A DNA stretch of 64,000 nucleotides, from the NCBI GenBank assembly GCA_050700055.1, contig JBOHGE010000027.1, forward strand, positions 1 to 64,000. Direction: 5' to 3'. This document shows, piece by piece, positions 49,221 through 57,599 of the stretch. The translations under genes and the position numbers were made by a program. This DNA is from GCA-003244245 sp050700055. GTDB lineage: Bacteria; Actinomycetota; Actinomycetes; Mycobacteriales; Pseudonocardiaceae. How positions within the stretch are numbered: the stretch's first letter is position 1; every line of letters begins with the position of its first letter. The notes below the pieces were generated by a model, which made no database searches, was not told the DNA's origin, and saw only the letters and a list, made by a program, of their open reading frames with translations.

Positions 49221-50304
49221 CCCGTGTCACCCGGCCGGAAGGATTCCCGTCATCACCACTGACCCGCGCCTCACCACTGACGAGCGCCTCGCAGCCGGAG
49301 GGAACGGCGCCGCCCGGGCGATCGTGGACATCATCACTGGCACCTGGCGGGCGCAGGCCCTGCATGCCGCGGTGGCGTTGGGTATTCCCGACCACATCGC
49401 GGCCGGGCACACCGGCACGGCCGAGTTGGCGGTGCAGACCGGAGCCACCGAGGACGGCGTCGAACGGCTGATGAGACTGCTGGTCTCGATGGGGGTGTTC
49501 GGCCGCGACCACTGCGGGTACCGGCCGACCGAGGTCAGCGAGCTGTTGCGGGCCGGGGTGCCTGGTTCCCTGCGCGACATGGTCCAGATCTATGGCGAGG
49601 AGTTCCACCGGGCGTGGGGCTCGTTCGGGCACGCGATCGTCACCGGACGTTCCGGTTTCGAGGACGCGTTCGGCTGTCGGCTCAGCGAGTACCTGGCCGG
49701 CCAGCCGGCAGCGAGCGAGAAGTTCCTGCGCGCGATGAACGCGGGTAGTGCGTTCTTCGCCGAGGTTCCCGCCGTGTTCGACTTCCGCCGGTGTGCCACC
49801 GTGGTCGATGTCGCCGGCGGCAGCGGGGCACTGCTGGCCACCGTGCTGCGCGCCAGCCCGGCCACCCACGGCGTGCTGTTCGACCTTCCCCATGCCACAC
49901 TCATCGCAGGCAAGCACCTCGGCGACGCGTTCCCGGCGGACCGATTCGATGTGCTGACGGGTGACATGTTCGAGGCGGTGCCGCCAGGCGGCGACGCGTA
50001 TCTGCTCTCCCGTGTCCTGCAGGACTGGGACGACCGCACCTGCATCACGCTGCTGTCCCACTGCCGAGACGCCATGTCCGACTCGGCACGGCTGCTGATC
50101 CTCGAACGGGTCATTCCCGACGACGACTCGCTCAGTGCGGCTCGGCAGTTACCTCTGCTGTGGGATCTGCACCTGCTGACCATGACGGGAGGCAGGCAGC
50201 GGACCCTCCACGGTTACCGGTCGATACTCGGTAGTGCCGGGTTGCGCCTGGAAACGGTGCACTCCCTGCCGCTGGAGACAAACCTGCTGGTTGCCGCATG
50301 CTGA
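49177..50304 (+). CDS. SAM-dependent O-methyltransferase (hydroxyneurosporene/TcmN type)
   Basis: A 375-aa plant-type O-methyltransferase: N-terminal dimerisation helices (ALHAAVALGIPDHIAAGHTG), SAM motif VVDVAGGSGALLATVLRA, FDLPHATLIA, DVLTGDMFEAVPPGGDAYLL, SRVLQDWDDRTCI and ILERVIPDDD. Such enzymes methylate phenolic hydroxyls in natural-product pathways. It overlaps the upstream ligase by 44 nt; a start further inside is possible because no ribosome binding site precedes ATG 49177. Last plus-strand gene of the cluster; the alkylation-repair operon converges on it. Confidence 0.85.
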   Translation: MSTVLGPASRSPQVDPCHPAGRIPVITTDPRLTTDERLAAGGNGAARAIVDIITGTWRAQALHAAVALGIPDHIAAGHTGTAELAVQTGATEDGVERLMRLLVSMGVFGRDHCGYRPTEVSELLRAGVPGSLRDMVQIYGEEFHRAWGSFGHAIVTGRSGFEDAFGCRLSEYLAGQPAASEKFLRAMNAGSAFFAEVPAVFDFRRCATVVDVAGGSGALLATVLRASPATHGVLFDLPHATLIAGKHLGDAFPADRFDVLTGDMFEAVPPGGDAYLLSRVLQDWDDRTCITLLSHCRDAMSDSARLLILERVIPDDDSLSAARQLPLLWDLHLLTMTGGRQRTLHGYRSILGSAGLRLETVHSLPLETNLLVAAC

Positions 50305-50425
50305 GCAGGCCGGACGAGGACTTCACCGGCGGTGAGAGCGTCTTCGTGCCGTCGGTACCCACCGTATGCTCCAGGAGTTGCGCTGAGCACCACCGATCCG
50401 TCCGATCCAACCAGCTGGTACCTGG

Positions 50426-50932
50426 CTACCAGATCAAGTCCAGCTGAGGGATCTGGTCAGCGGTCTCGATGTCGAGCAGCCTGCGCTTGACCGAGAGGCC
50501 GCCCGCGTAGCCGACCAGCGCACCGTCGGACCCGACGACTCGATGGCACGGCACGACGACGAGCACCGGGTTGAGCGCCATCGCCCGGCCCACAGCGCGT
50601 GCCGCGGTCCGCGGCAACCCCAACCGCTCAGCGAGCCCCCCATAGGTCACCGTCGAGCCGTAGCGGACTGCACGCACTCCGTCAAGCACGGTCCGGTCGA
50701 AGGGCTGCGCGAAACGCAGATCGACCGGCACGGTGAACTCCCGCGAGCAGCCCACGAAGTACTCGTCCAGCTCGCGGCGAGCCAGATCCAGGTGCGGTGA
50801 GCCCGACTCCGCCTGCACCGCAGGGTGGCGCCGGGCGATCGAGGCGAGCTCGTCGAACGAGCAGATCGCCAGCCCGGTCGTGGTGGCCGCCAGCGTCACT
50901 GTGCCGACTGCCGTGTCGTGTGAGAGCAGCAT
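50426..50932 (-). CDS. ogt: Methylated-DNA-protein cysteine methyltransferase
   Basis: A 168-aa O6-alkylguanine-DNA alkyltransferase. The acceptor Cys129 lies in VVPCHRVVGSDGALVGYAGG, with the DNA-binding helix ARAVGRAMALNPV before it. Unlike the Ada-like protein in the cluster, it is complete. It repairs O6-alkylguanine by suicidal transfer to Cys. Last gene of a four-gene minus-strand unit (sigma factor, MGMT-Ada, AlkB, Ogt); only 4 bp separate it from AlkB. Confidence 0.92.
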   Translation of the reverse strand: MLLSHDTAVGTVTLAATTTGLAICSFDELASIARRHPAVQAESGSPHLDLARRELDEYFVGCSREFTVPVDLRFAQPFDRTVLDGVRAVRYGSTVTYGGLAERLGLPRTAARAVGRAMALNPVLVVVPCHRVVGSDGALVGYAGGLSVKRRLLDIETADQIPQLDLIW

Positions 50933-50936
50933 GTTC

Positions 50937-51602
50937 TCAGCCCATTCCCGACGTGCCGACGTCTGGCATGCTCATACCTGACATCCGCAGCGTGATGTTG
51001 AGCCGGCCCGACGCCAGCCCGATGTCCTGCTCGCAGGAACCCGGATAGATCTTGGGAACCCCGTGATAAGTCAGCCGTGACGGACCACCGAACACGAACA
51101 GGTCGCCGGAGGCCAGGGTGAGATCCGTCCACGGTTTGTTGCGGTTCTCGGTGTTGCCGAAGCGGAACAGGCAGCTGTCGCCGAGACTCAGCGACACGAC
51201 CGGGGCCAAGCTGCGCTCGTCCTTGTCCTGGTGCATGCCCAGCTTTGCCACGTCGTTGTAGAAGTTGACCAGCGCAACGTCCGGTCGGTATCCGTCAGCC
51301 GACCCGTAAGCCTCGGTCACAGCCGCAGCGCCCAACTCGGCCAGCCAATCGGGGAAAGGGGTGACCGGGGTGCCGTCGTCGGTGATCCGCGAGTACCGGT
51401 ACGGCGTCCAGTGCCAGCCGAGACACACCATGCGCACTGACATCACCGCGCCGCTGGGCAGCGTGGTGGCGCGCATCCCGGCCGGCATCCGCGCCCAGTC
51501 ACGGCACGCGGTAACCAGGTTTCGCTGCTGATCCAGATCGAGCCACCCGGGCACATGCACCGTTGCGGGACGGATCTCGATGCGGGGCCGAGGAATCAGC
51601 AT
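50937..51602 (-). CDS. alkB: AlkB-family 2-oxoglutarate/Fe(II) dioxygenase
   Basis: ATG 51602 (MLIPRPRIEIRPATVHVPGW) gives 221 aa, the usual AlkB length; longer readings overlap the upstream gene. Iron ligands His124 and Asp126 (LGMHQDKDE) and His180 (LTYHGVPKI), and the 2-oxoglutarate arginine in RLNITLR (200-206), are all present. AlkB removes methyl groups from 1-methyladenine and 3-methylcytosine oxidatively. Together with two alkyltransferases in one operon, it covers both O- and N-alkyl lesions. Confidence 0.92.
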   Translation of the reverse strand: MLIPRPRIEIRPATVHVPGWLDLDQQRNLVTACRDWARMPAGMRATTLPSGAVMSVRMVCLGWHWTPYRYSRITDDGTPVTPFPDWLAELGAAAVTEAYGSADGYRPDVALVNFYNDVAKLGMHQDKDERSLAPVVSLSLGDSCLFRFGNTENRNKPWTDLTLASGDLFVFGGPSRLTYHGVPKIYPGSCEQDIGLASGRLNITLRMSGMSMPDVGTSGMG

Positions 51603-51636
51603 GGCGGAGCAGCCGGCTCGGCTGGCGTCGGCCTGG

Positions 51637-52413
51637 TCACGCCGGCTCCGCGACGGCGGGCCGGCATCGCTTGCACGGGCGATAGCCGGCACTCGCCGCC
51701 TGATCGATGGTGCGGAATCCGCGCCGGTGCTCACGGGTGATCCGCCGGGCGTCCGAGCACGTCGGGAAACACACGATGCCGGTGGTTTTGCTGCCGAGGT
51801 AGTACACGTTGTCCTTCGCCAGCGCATGCACCTCGTCAAGGTTGACCTTCTCCGCCCGCAACAGCCGCTCCTTCATCTCAGCTCCGAAGAGGTAGTCACC
51901 CAGCTCACCAGTCGATGTGGTCACCCGATGGCAGGGGACCAACACCGGAACGGGATTACGCCGCAAGGCGGTGCCGACGGCCCGCACCGCGGACGGACGC
52001 CCGATCTCACGGGCCAGCCATCCGTAGGGGCGGGTCTGGCCCACCGGAATCCGGCGGGTCGCTTCCAGCGTGTCGCGCTCCAGTGCAGTGAGCCCACGCA
52101 GATCCAACCGCAAGGTCTGGCTCGATCGGCCACGTAAGGTCGGCAAGAGCCCGGCGGGTGGCCGGGTGGCCTTGCGCAACGGTCGTCCGAACCGTTCCCG
52201 GTACTCCCGTAAGAACTCAGCGTCGTCACCGTGCACGGACTCGGCAGTACGCACAAAGTTGACGCCGTGGTCGGTGAATGCGACGTACAACTCGCCGGCG
52301 GGCCCGGAAACAGTGACCCAGCTGGCGAAGACCATATTCACCACACGGCGTGGCGGATCACTGGACAGTGCGCGCAGAGCGCTGATGAGCGGGTCATTGT
52401 TGTCGGCGGTCAT
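51637..52413 (-). CDS. MGMT-Ada fusion with reversed domain order
   Basis: ATG 52413 (MTADNNDPLISALRALSSDP) gives 258 aa. Residues ~20-190 are an O6-methylguanine methyltransferase with acceptor Cys161 (LVPCHRV). Residues ~200-252 are an Ada zinc domain (LGSKTTGIVCFPTCSDARRI, GYRPCKRC) with all four cysteines 215, 219, 247 and 250, including the phosphotriester acceptor. E. coli Ada has the opposite order and an AraC domain between, which is missing here. ATGA overlap with the ECF sigma factor suggests that the sigma factor replaces the AraC part as transcription output. A stop at 51637 is 35 bp before AlkB. Confidence 0.88.
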   Translation of the reverse strand: MTADNNDPLISALRALSSDPPRRVVNMVFASWVTVSGPAGELYVAFTDHGVNFVRTAESVHGDDAEFLREYRERFGRPLRKATRPPAGLLPTLRGRSSQTLRLDLRGLTALERDTLEATRRIPVGQTRPYGWLAREIGRPSAVRAVGTALRRNPVPVLVPCHRVTTSTGELGDYLFGAEMKERLLRAEKVNLDEVHALAKDNVYYLGSKTTGIVCFPTCSDARRITREHRRGFRTIDQAASAGYRPCKRCRPAVAEPA

Positions 52414-53039
52414 CGCAGCCCCCTTTTTCCGACGAGAGCGGGCTCGCTCGACAGCGGGACTGCGCCATAAAGTGTGCGCAGTTTGCTCAGCCCACGCGAC
52501 ACGTGGGACTTGGCCGTGCCCTCCGGGCATCTCAGGACCGCGGCGACCTCGACCATGGGCAACCCGACGACGTGGCGCAGCACCACGGCGACCCGTTGGG
52601 CCACCGGCAGCTGCGCAACCAGCCTGCCCAATTCACGTTGGCTCTCAGCGCTCTCGACGGCCTGTTCCACGTCCTGGTCGCTCGCCCGGCTGTCCGGGAG
52701 GTCGCCGATGGACACCGAGTCGGGCCTTCTACTCGCGTCTCGCAGCGAGTTACGCCAGGTGTTGAGCGTAATGGTGAGCAGCCAAGATCGTGGACGCAGT
52801 GCCAGCACACGGCCACGGTCATAACCGCGCAACGCCCGGTAGGCACGCAGGAAGGTCTCGGCGGTGAGATCTTCTGCTTCGGAAGAGCTTCGGGTCATGC
52901 GCAGCGCAACCGAGTACACGACTCGTTCCTCGCTACGAACCAGGTCGGCAAAACCCTCATCAAGGTCGTCGGCCAGGTGGGCAAGCAGCGCCCCGGCATC
53001 TCCTGCCGGGGCCGCTGGCCCGCCAACCCGATTGTTCAT
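52410..53039 (-). CDS. ECF-type RNA polymerase sigma factor
   Basis: A 209-aa sigma-70 family protein. Region 2 (RMTRSSSEAEDLTAETFLRA, YDRGRVLALRPRSWLLTITL NTW) and region 4 (QLPVAQRVAVVLRHVVGLPM, VEVAAVLRCPEGTAKSHVSRGLSKLR) are clear. Its ATGA overlap with the MGMT-Ada gene places it first in the alkylation-repair operon. No anti-sigma gene is adjacent; the Ada module coded next may be the sensor. This is inference. Recognised promoter sequences could not be defined from one operon. Confidence 0.9.
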   Translation of the reverse strand: MNNRVGGPAAPAGDAGALLAHLADDLDEGFADLVRSEERVVYSVALRMTRSSSEAEDLTAETFLRAYRALRGYDRGRVLALRPRSWLLTITLNTWRNSLRDASRRPDSVSIGDLPDSRASDQDVEQAVESAESQRELGRLVAQLPVAQRVAVVLRHVVGLPMVEVAAVLRCPEGTAKSHVSRGLSKLRTLYGAVPLSSEPALVGKRGLR

Positions 53040-53078
53040 GATGATTCTTAAAACACCGGACCTCAGAATCGGTTGCAG

Positions 53079-54641
53079 TTATGTGCCCGGAGCGCCCCAG
53101 CCACCGCCACCGGGGGTCTCGATGCGGATCCGGTCACCACGGCGTAGCGGCCAAGTGCCCTTACTTGGTAGCTCCACCTCGGTCCCGTCGACCCGGCGCA
53201 GCACATTGCGGCCCACCGCCCCAGAGCCCCCACCGCCGAGACCCCACGGGGGGTGCACGCGACGTTCGGACTGCACAGTCAACGTGCAGTCGGCCAACAC
53301 CTCAATCTCCCGGATCAGGCCGTCACCGCCGGGATGCTTGCCGGCACCACCCGACGAGGATCGCAGCTCATAGCGCCACACCCGCAGCGGGTAGTCCAGC
53401 TCGACGGCCTCGGCGGGGGTGTTGCGGGTGTTGGTCATCCCGGTGTGCACCCCGGACATGCCGGCCCGGTGGGGGGTGGCGCCCTCGCCGCCGCCCAGCG
53501 TCTCGTAGTAGCTGAACGGCTGGTCGCCGCCGGCGCCGATGAGCAGGTTGTTCATCGTGCCCTGGCCGGCCGCCGGCACCCGCTCGGGAACCGCCTGGGC
53601 GAAGCAGCCGAGCAGGACGTCGACGATCCGCTGGCTGGTCTCGACGTTGCCGGCGGCCGTCGGCGCGGGGAACCTCGCGTGCACCACGGAGCCTTGCGGC
53701 GCACGCACGTGCAGCGACCGGTAGCAGCCGGCGTTGGGCGGCGCGTCGGGGTCGGTGAGCATCCGGAACACGAACATCGCCGAGGACAACGTCACCGCGA
53801 ACACCGCGTTGCAGTTCACCGGGATCTGCGGGTCGGTGCCGTCGAAGTCGATCGTCACCTCGTCGCCGGCGACGGTCACCGCGGCGCGGATGGTGACTCC
53901 GGTCCCGATCTCCAGCAGATCGCAGAAGCGGTAGCAGCCGTCCGGGATCTGCCGCACAGCCGCCCGGACCCGCCGGTCGGAGTAGTCGCAGACGGCCGCC
54001 ATCGCCTGGGGTAACCGCTGCGGTCCGCTGCGGCCGGCCAGCTCCCGCAACCGCCGGGCGCCGACGTGGTTGGCCGCGAACTGCGCCCGCAGGTCACCCC
54101 GGCGCTCACCCGGGGTCCGCGAGTTCGCCGCGATCAGCCGCAGCACATCGTCGCGTTCCCCGCCGGCGTCGGCGATCAGGATGGGCGGGATCCGCAGTCC
54201 CTCCATCGCGATATCGGTGGCGCCGGCCGGCATCGACCCCGGTGCTGCCCCACCGACATCGGCGTGATGCGCGCGGTTGGCCACGTAGCCGAGCAGCTGA
54301 TCACCCTCCGAAGAGCCCACCGCGGCGACGATCGTCAGGTCCGGCAGATGGGTGCCGCCCAGGTAGGGGTCGTTGACGCAGACCTGCTGCCCGGGCTTCA
54401 GCGGTCCGTAGGTGTCGAGCACGGCGCGGACGCTGGCCGGCATGGCGCCCAGGTGCACCGGGATGTGCTCGGCTTGGGCGACCAGCTGCCCGTCGGGGTC
54501 GAACACCGCGGCCGAGCAGTCGGCGCGCTCCTTGATGTTCGGCGAGTACGCCGCGCGCCGCAACGCCACACCCATCTCCTCGGCGACCCCGGCCAACGCA
54601 TGCCGGAACACCTCCAGCTCCACCCCGGAAAGCTCAGCCAT
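53079..54641 (-). CDS. hyuB: Hydantoinase B/oxoprolinase family protein
   Basis: ATG 54641 (MAELSGVELEVFRHALAGVA) gives 520 aa; a longer frame has no support. Typical sequences: ALRRAAYSPNIKERADCSAA, LKPGQQVCVNDPYLGGTHLP, ANRAHHADVGGAAPGSMPAG, TIDFDGTDPQIPVNCNAVFA, GQGTMNNLLIGAGG and the C-terminal RRGDRIRIETPGGGGWGAPG. HyuB acts with HyuA in ATP-dependent opening of N-methylhydantoin, 5-oxoproline or acetophenone-type substrates. No hyuA is visible in the window; it may be upstream on another part of the genome or lost. It is ~40 bp after the sigma factor start and transcribed in the same direction but separately. Confidence 0.88.
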   Translation of the reverse strand: MAELSGVELEVFRHALAGVAEEMGVALRRAAYSPNIKERADCSAAVFDPDGQLVAQAEHIPVHLGAMPASVRAVLDTYGPLKPGQQVCVNDPYLGGTHLPDLTIVAAVGSSEGDQLLGYVANRAHHADVGGAAPGSMPAGATDIAMEGLRIPPILIADAGGERDDVLRLIAANSRTPGERRGDLRAQFAANHVGARRLRELAGRSGPQRLPQAMAAVCDYSDRRVRAAVRQIPDGCYRFCDLLEIGTGVTIRAAVTVAGDEVTIDFDGTDPQIPVNCNAVFAVTLSSAMFVFRMLTDPDAPPNAGCYRSLHVRAPQGSVVHARFPAPTAAGNVETSQRIVDVLLGCFAQAVPERVPAAGQGTMNNLLIGAGGDQPFSYYETLGGGEGATPHRAGMSGVHTGMTNTRNTPAEAVELDYPLRVWRYELRSSSGGAGKHPGGDGLIREIEVLADCTLTVQSERRVHPPWGLGGGGSGAVGRNVLRRVDGTEVELPSKGTWPLRRGDRIRIETPGGGGWGAPGT

Positions 54642-54649
54642 GTGCACTG

Positions 54650-54820
54650 AGTACCACGTTCGTTGAGCAGGACCATGCAGGCCAGGCTTGCGCTGATGAC
54701 CGTGAGTACTCGCTGCAGATGGCGGAGGTCGGCGCCGTTGCGAGTGGCCAGAAAGAATCCGTGGCGCACGGCGGTGGCCGCGATCAGGTGGATCTCGGCC
54801 ACCGCCCACGGCGCTGTGCC
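54650..54820 (-). pseudogene. C-terminal remnant of a PIN-domain (VapC-like) toxin
   Basis: Minus strand reads MAEIHLIAATAVRHGFFLAT RNGADLRHL, the last conserved acid and helix of PIN toxins (D/E-x-x-IAATA-x-x-x-G..LATRN..DF). The N-terminal half is lacking. Its end runs into the hyuB start region. Confidence 0.5.
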
Positions 54821-54879
54821 GTCCGCTGCTATCTTGCGCCGGCGCCAGTAGCCGGCAGAACGTCATAAGGAACCGCCCC

Positions 54880-56304
54880 ATGCGCACGAGCTTCACCGTC
54901 GAGGACGAAGAAGCCTTCCCCGCCCGCCCTGACGAGGCGCCGATACTCACCGTGGGCCCGGTCACGCTGCCCGAGCCGCAGCAGCGAGCGGAGTCGGCCG
55001 CCGCAGCGCTGGGCCGGCTGCACGAGCTCTGGCGGTTCTGCGCCGCGCCGGGGCGCCCGCTGACGCAGAAGGGCAACCTGCGGCTGGCCGACGCCCGGCA
55101 TCTGGTGGACGCACTCGACACCGCAGACGTGCCCGATGTCGAGGTCGGCGGCTACCGGCGCACCCTGCGCTCCATCGAGGACCTGCCGAACCTGAGCTGG
55201 CTGGTGGAACTGGCCATCGCCGCCCGGGTGCTGCGCCGGTACCGGGGCCGCTTGGTGGCGGTGGCGCGGTGGCCCGAGCTGTCCCCGGTGGCGGCGATCG
55301 ACCGGTTGGTCGACACGGCCGTCGAGAAGGGCCTGTCCGGGGCTCTGTCGCCCTACCTGCTGTGGATGGCCCCCGTGCAGGACCTGGTCGACGAGGGTGT
55401 CGGGCGGCTGCTCGCTGAGCTGATCGACTGGCAGGCGGCCGGCAGACCGTTGCCCATCGAGGCGCTCACCGAGTTGATGGTCGAGGGCGTGGTCGAGTCG
55501 TTCACCGGCCTGACCGACTTCCACCTCGGCTTCGTGCGCGATTGGGTTCGCACTCACCTAGACCGGTTGGCCGCACTCGGCGTCGTCACAGTGCGCGAGC
55601 TGCAGCACGTCCCCACCGAGTGGGGCACCACGGCGGCGCTGGGCGGTATCGCCGAGCTCACCCCGGCCGGCGTGCCCATCGCGGTCCGGCTCGCCGAGGA
55701 ACTCGGCATCATCGTGCTCCGCCGGCCGGATCCGGCCACCGCAACCGCCCGGGAGGTCGTCGGCCTGATCCAGCGCCTCCGACCCCCGGCGTGGCTCGCC
55801 GATACCGCTGCGTGGGTGGCTCACCACGGTGCCGAGGCGGCGGCTCGGGAGATCGTCGGTGTGCTCAACGACGCCACGACGCCGGCACCGGTGGTGCTCG
55901 CGGTGCTCACCCAGCTCGACGGGCTGGTCGGCGAGCACGCCATTCCCGCCGTCCAGGCCATGCTCGACGGGCCGCACGACGGCTTCGCGGTCCAGTTGCT
56001 GACGGCTGCCGGCGCGTTGGATCCCACCGAGGTGTCCCCCGACCGGTTACTGCGCGCCGGGATCGACCTGCTGGTCGTCACCTACGACGTCGGCGGGCCG
56101 GACGACCTGCTCGACGCGCTGGCCGCCGGGGACTGCGGACCGGACGAACAGGCCGCGCTGCTCGAGCACTTCTGGCGGACCGACCATCCCCGGATCGCGG
56201 AACTGCTCGACGTCATCGGCGAGCACCACCCCGACAAGCGGGTCACCAAGTCGGCCCGCAAAGCGCTGTTGCGGCACCGCAGCTTCCTCGCCGGCCGGTC
56301 TTGA
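54880..56304 (+). CDS. Hypothetical all-alpha protein
   Basis: A 474-aa soluble protein (MRTSFTVEDEEAFPARPDEA..). The centre and C-terminus consist of repeating amphipathic helices (GPHDGFAVQLLTAAGALDPT, DEQAALLEHFWRTDHPRIAE LLDVIGEHHPDKRVTKSARK ALLRHR), suggesting a HEAT-like scaffold. It resembles a plasmid pRiA4b/SEC-C-type actinobacterial hypothetical in tone, but I cannot name the family. No catalytic motif or membrane segment. Excellent codon bias supports it as real. It precedes the toxin-antitoxin pair but is separated by its own promoter. Confidence 0.7.
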   Translation: MRTSFTVEDEEAFPARPDEAPILTVGPVTLPEPQQRAESAAAALGRLHELWRFCAAPGRPLTQKGNLRLADARHLVDALDTADVPDVEVGGYRRTLRSIEDLPNLSWLVELAIAARVLRRYRGRLVAVARWPELSPVAAIDRLVDTAVEKGLSGALSPYLLWMAPVQDLVDEGVGRLLAELIDWQAAGRPLPIEALTELMVEGVVESFTGLTDFHLGFVRDWVRTHLDRLAALGVVTVRELQHVPTEWGTTAALGGIAELTPAGVPIAVRLAEELGIIVLRRPDPATATAREVVGLIQRLRPPAWLADTAAWVAHHGAEAAAREIVGVLNDATTPAPVVLAVLTQLDGLVGEHAIPAVQAMLDGPHDGFAVQLLTAAGALDPTEVSPDRLLRAGIDLLVVTYDVGGPDDLLDALAAGDCGPDEQAALLEHFWRTDHPRIAELLDVIGEHHPDKRVTKSARKALLRHRSFLAGRS

Positions 56305-56322
56305 CGTCACGTCGTTGCCGGG

Positions 56323-56352
56323 TTGACAGATAGTACATAAAGGTACTACGTT
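56323..56352 (+). promoter_or_regulatory. Promoter and autoregulatory palindrome of the toxin-antitoxin operon
   Basis: TTGACA (56323-56328), 18 bp, TACGTT (56347-56352). Between the boxes is the inverted repeat TAGTAC-ataaag-GTACTA (56331-56348), a likely binding site for the antitoxin or complex. The start GTG 56360 is only a few bases downstream. Confidence 0.65.
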
Positions 56353-56359
56353 TGATGGC

Positions 56360-56632
56360 GTGAGTGAGGTGCCCGTCCGCGAGCTCAACCAGAACACCGC
56401 CGGTGTGCTGGCCCGGGTCAAGCGCGGTGAAGAGATCGACATCACCGAGCGAGGCGCGATCATCGCTCGGCTGGTGCCGGCGCAGCGGCACCCACTGGCC
56501 GATCTCATTGCGTCCGGCAAGCTTCGCCCACCTACCGTTGTGGGTCCCATGCCGCGTCCTACCGGCCCGATCAGGACCGACCGCGAGGCTGGTGAGCTGC
56601 TGCGCGAGCTGCGGGACGAGGAACGCTACTGA
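56360..56632 (+). CDS. Phd/YefM-type antitoxin
   Basis: GTG 56360, 90 aa. The N-terminal Phd/YefM pattern is clear (VPVRELNQNTAGVLARVKRG, EEIDITERGAIIARLVP), and the C-terminal tail (LLRELRDEERY) is charged and helical, suited for wrapping the toxin. Its last base overlaps the toxin ATG (56632). It should bind the promoter palindrome at 56331-56348 and neutralise the PIN nuclease. Confidence 0.88.
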   Translation: MSEVPVRELNQNTAGVLARVKRGEEIDITERGAIIARLVPAQRHPLADLIASGKLRPPTVVGPMPRPTGPIRTDREAGELLRELRDEERY

Positions 56633-57042
56633 TGATCTACCTCGACACCGCGGCGCTGGTGAAGCTCATCCGCCGCGAGCCGGAGAGCGACGCCCTGGCT
56701 GACTGGCTCGACGCGCGAGCCAACACGACGCCGGTGACCTCAGCGCTGCTCGAGGTCGAGCTACCTCGAGCACTGAGGCGAACCGAACCTGCGCTGGTCA
56801 CCGCCGCACCGGCACTGCTCGAGCGCATCGCCCGGTATGAGATCGATGAGCTCGTCCGCACGACGGCAGCCGGCTACCCATCCGCTGATCTGCGCTCACT
56901 GGACGCCATCCACCTCGCCACCGCGCATGCCGTGTTCGGCGGCCGGCTAACGTCATTCGTCAGCTATGACAAGCGCCTGCTCAGCGTGGCCGAAGCGATC
57001 GGACTGCCGGTAGCCAGTCCCGGAGCCGCTACTACGACGTGA
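56632..57042 (+). CDS. PIN-domain RNase toxin (VapC family)
   Basis: A 136-aa PIN nuclease. Asp4 in MIYLDTAALVKLI, Glu near 38-43 (ALLEVELPRAL), Asp in LRSLDAIHLATA and Asp in SYDKRLL form the acidic metal site. VapC toxins cleave tRNA or rRNA at specific sites. Genes overlap with the antitoxin, the standard toxin-antitoxin layout. Note the broken VapC-like remnant 1.8 kb upstream and damaged ATPase genes just downstream. Confidence 0.9.
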   Translation: MIYLDTAALVKLIRREPESDALADWLDARANTTPVTSALLEVELPRALRRTEPALVTAAPALLERIARYEIDELVRTTAAGYPSADLRSLDAIHLATAHAVFGGRLTSFVSYDKRLLSVAEAIGLPVASPGAATTT

Positions 57043-57152
57043 TCAGGACGCCGGTGTCCGCATCAAACGAGGCGCCCTTGCCGAGTGCCGCTGAAGCACC
57101 ACATTGCCACCGAACTTTAACCTTGCAAACTTTATGCTGTTGAAGTTTTCCT

Positions 57153-57539
57153 ATGGCCGCCCGGAACTTCGTCGGTCGGCACACCGAGATGGCGCTGCTC
57201 GACGCCGAGTCGGAGCTCGTACGGGAGTCCGGCGCCGGCCGGTTGGTGGTCATGCGCGGGCGGCGGCAGGTCGGGAGCTGGTGGAACCGCGCTCACGACA
57301 CCGAGATCGATCTCGTCGGCGTGCCCGACCCACCCGACCGGATCGCGTTCGTGGGGTCGATCAAGTGGCGCGACCGCGGTGCCTTCGACGACGCCGACGC
57401 GCGGGACCTCGCGAGCGCAGCCGCCATGGCGGGGCTCGCCGGCCGACCGTTGCACGTCGGTGTGTCACGCGCCGGGTTCGACACCACCCATCTGGACCTC
57501 CAGCTCGGCCCCGACGACCTCGTCACCCGAGGCCGGTAG
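57153..57539 (+). pseudogene. Archaeal-type ATPase/DUF234 gene with large internal deletion
   Basis: The first ~30 residues (NFVGRHTEMALLDAESELVR, VVMRGRRQVG) are the N-terminus of an ATPase of the DEXX/ArchATPase family up to the Walker A. The next codons jump directly to the C-terminal DUF234 nuclease-like part (NRAHDTEIDLVGVPDPPDRI AFVGSIKWR). Some 300 residues, including the rest of the ATPase, are gone in frame. The product is unlikely to work. Confidence 0.7.
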
Positions 57540-57599
57540 AGGTCGGCTGGGGCGTACGAACACACAGCGACCTGCTCCACCATGCGGCCCGCGTCCAGC

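Noticed and set aside
52410..54641. hyuB as part of the alkylation-repair operon
   Set aside because: It lies upstream of the sigma factor in transcription order, with its own start and a ~40-bp gap, and has no link in function.
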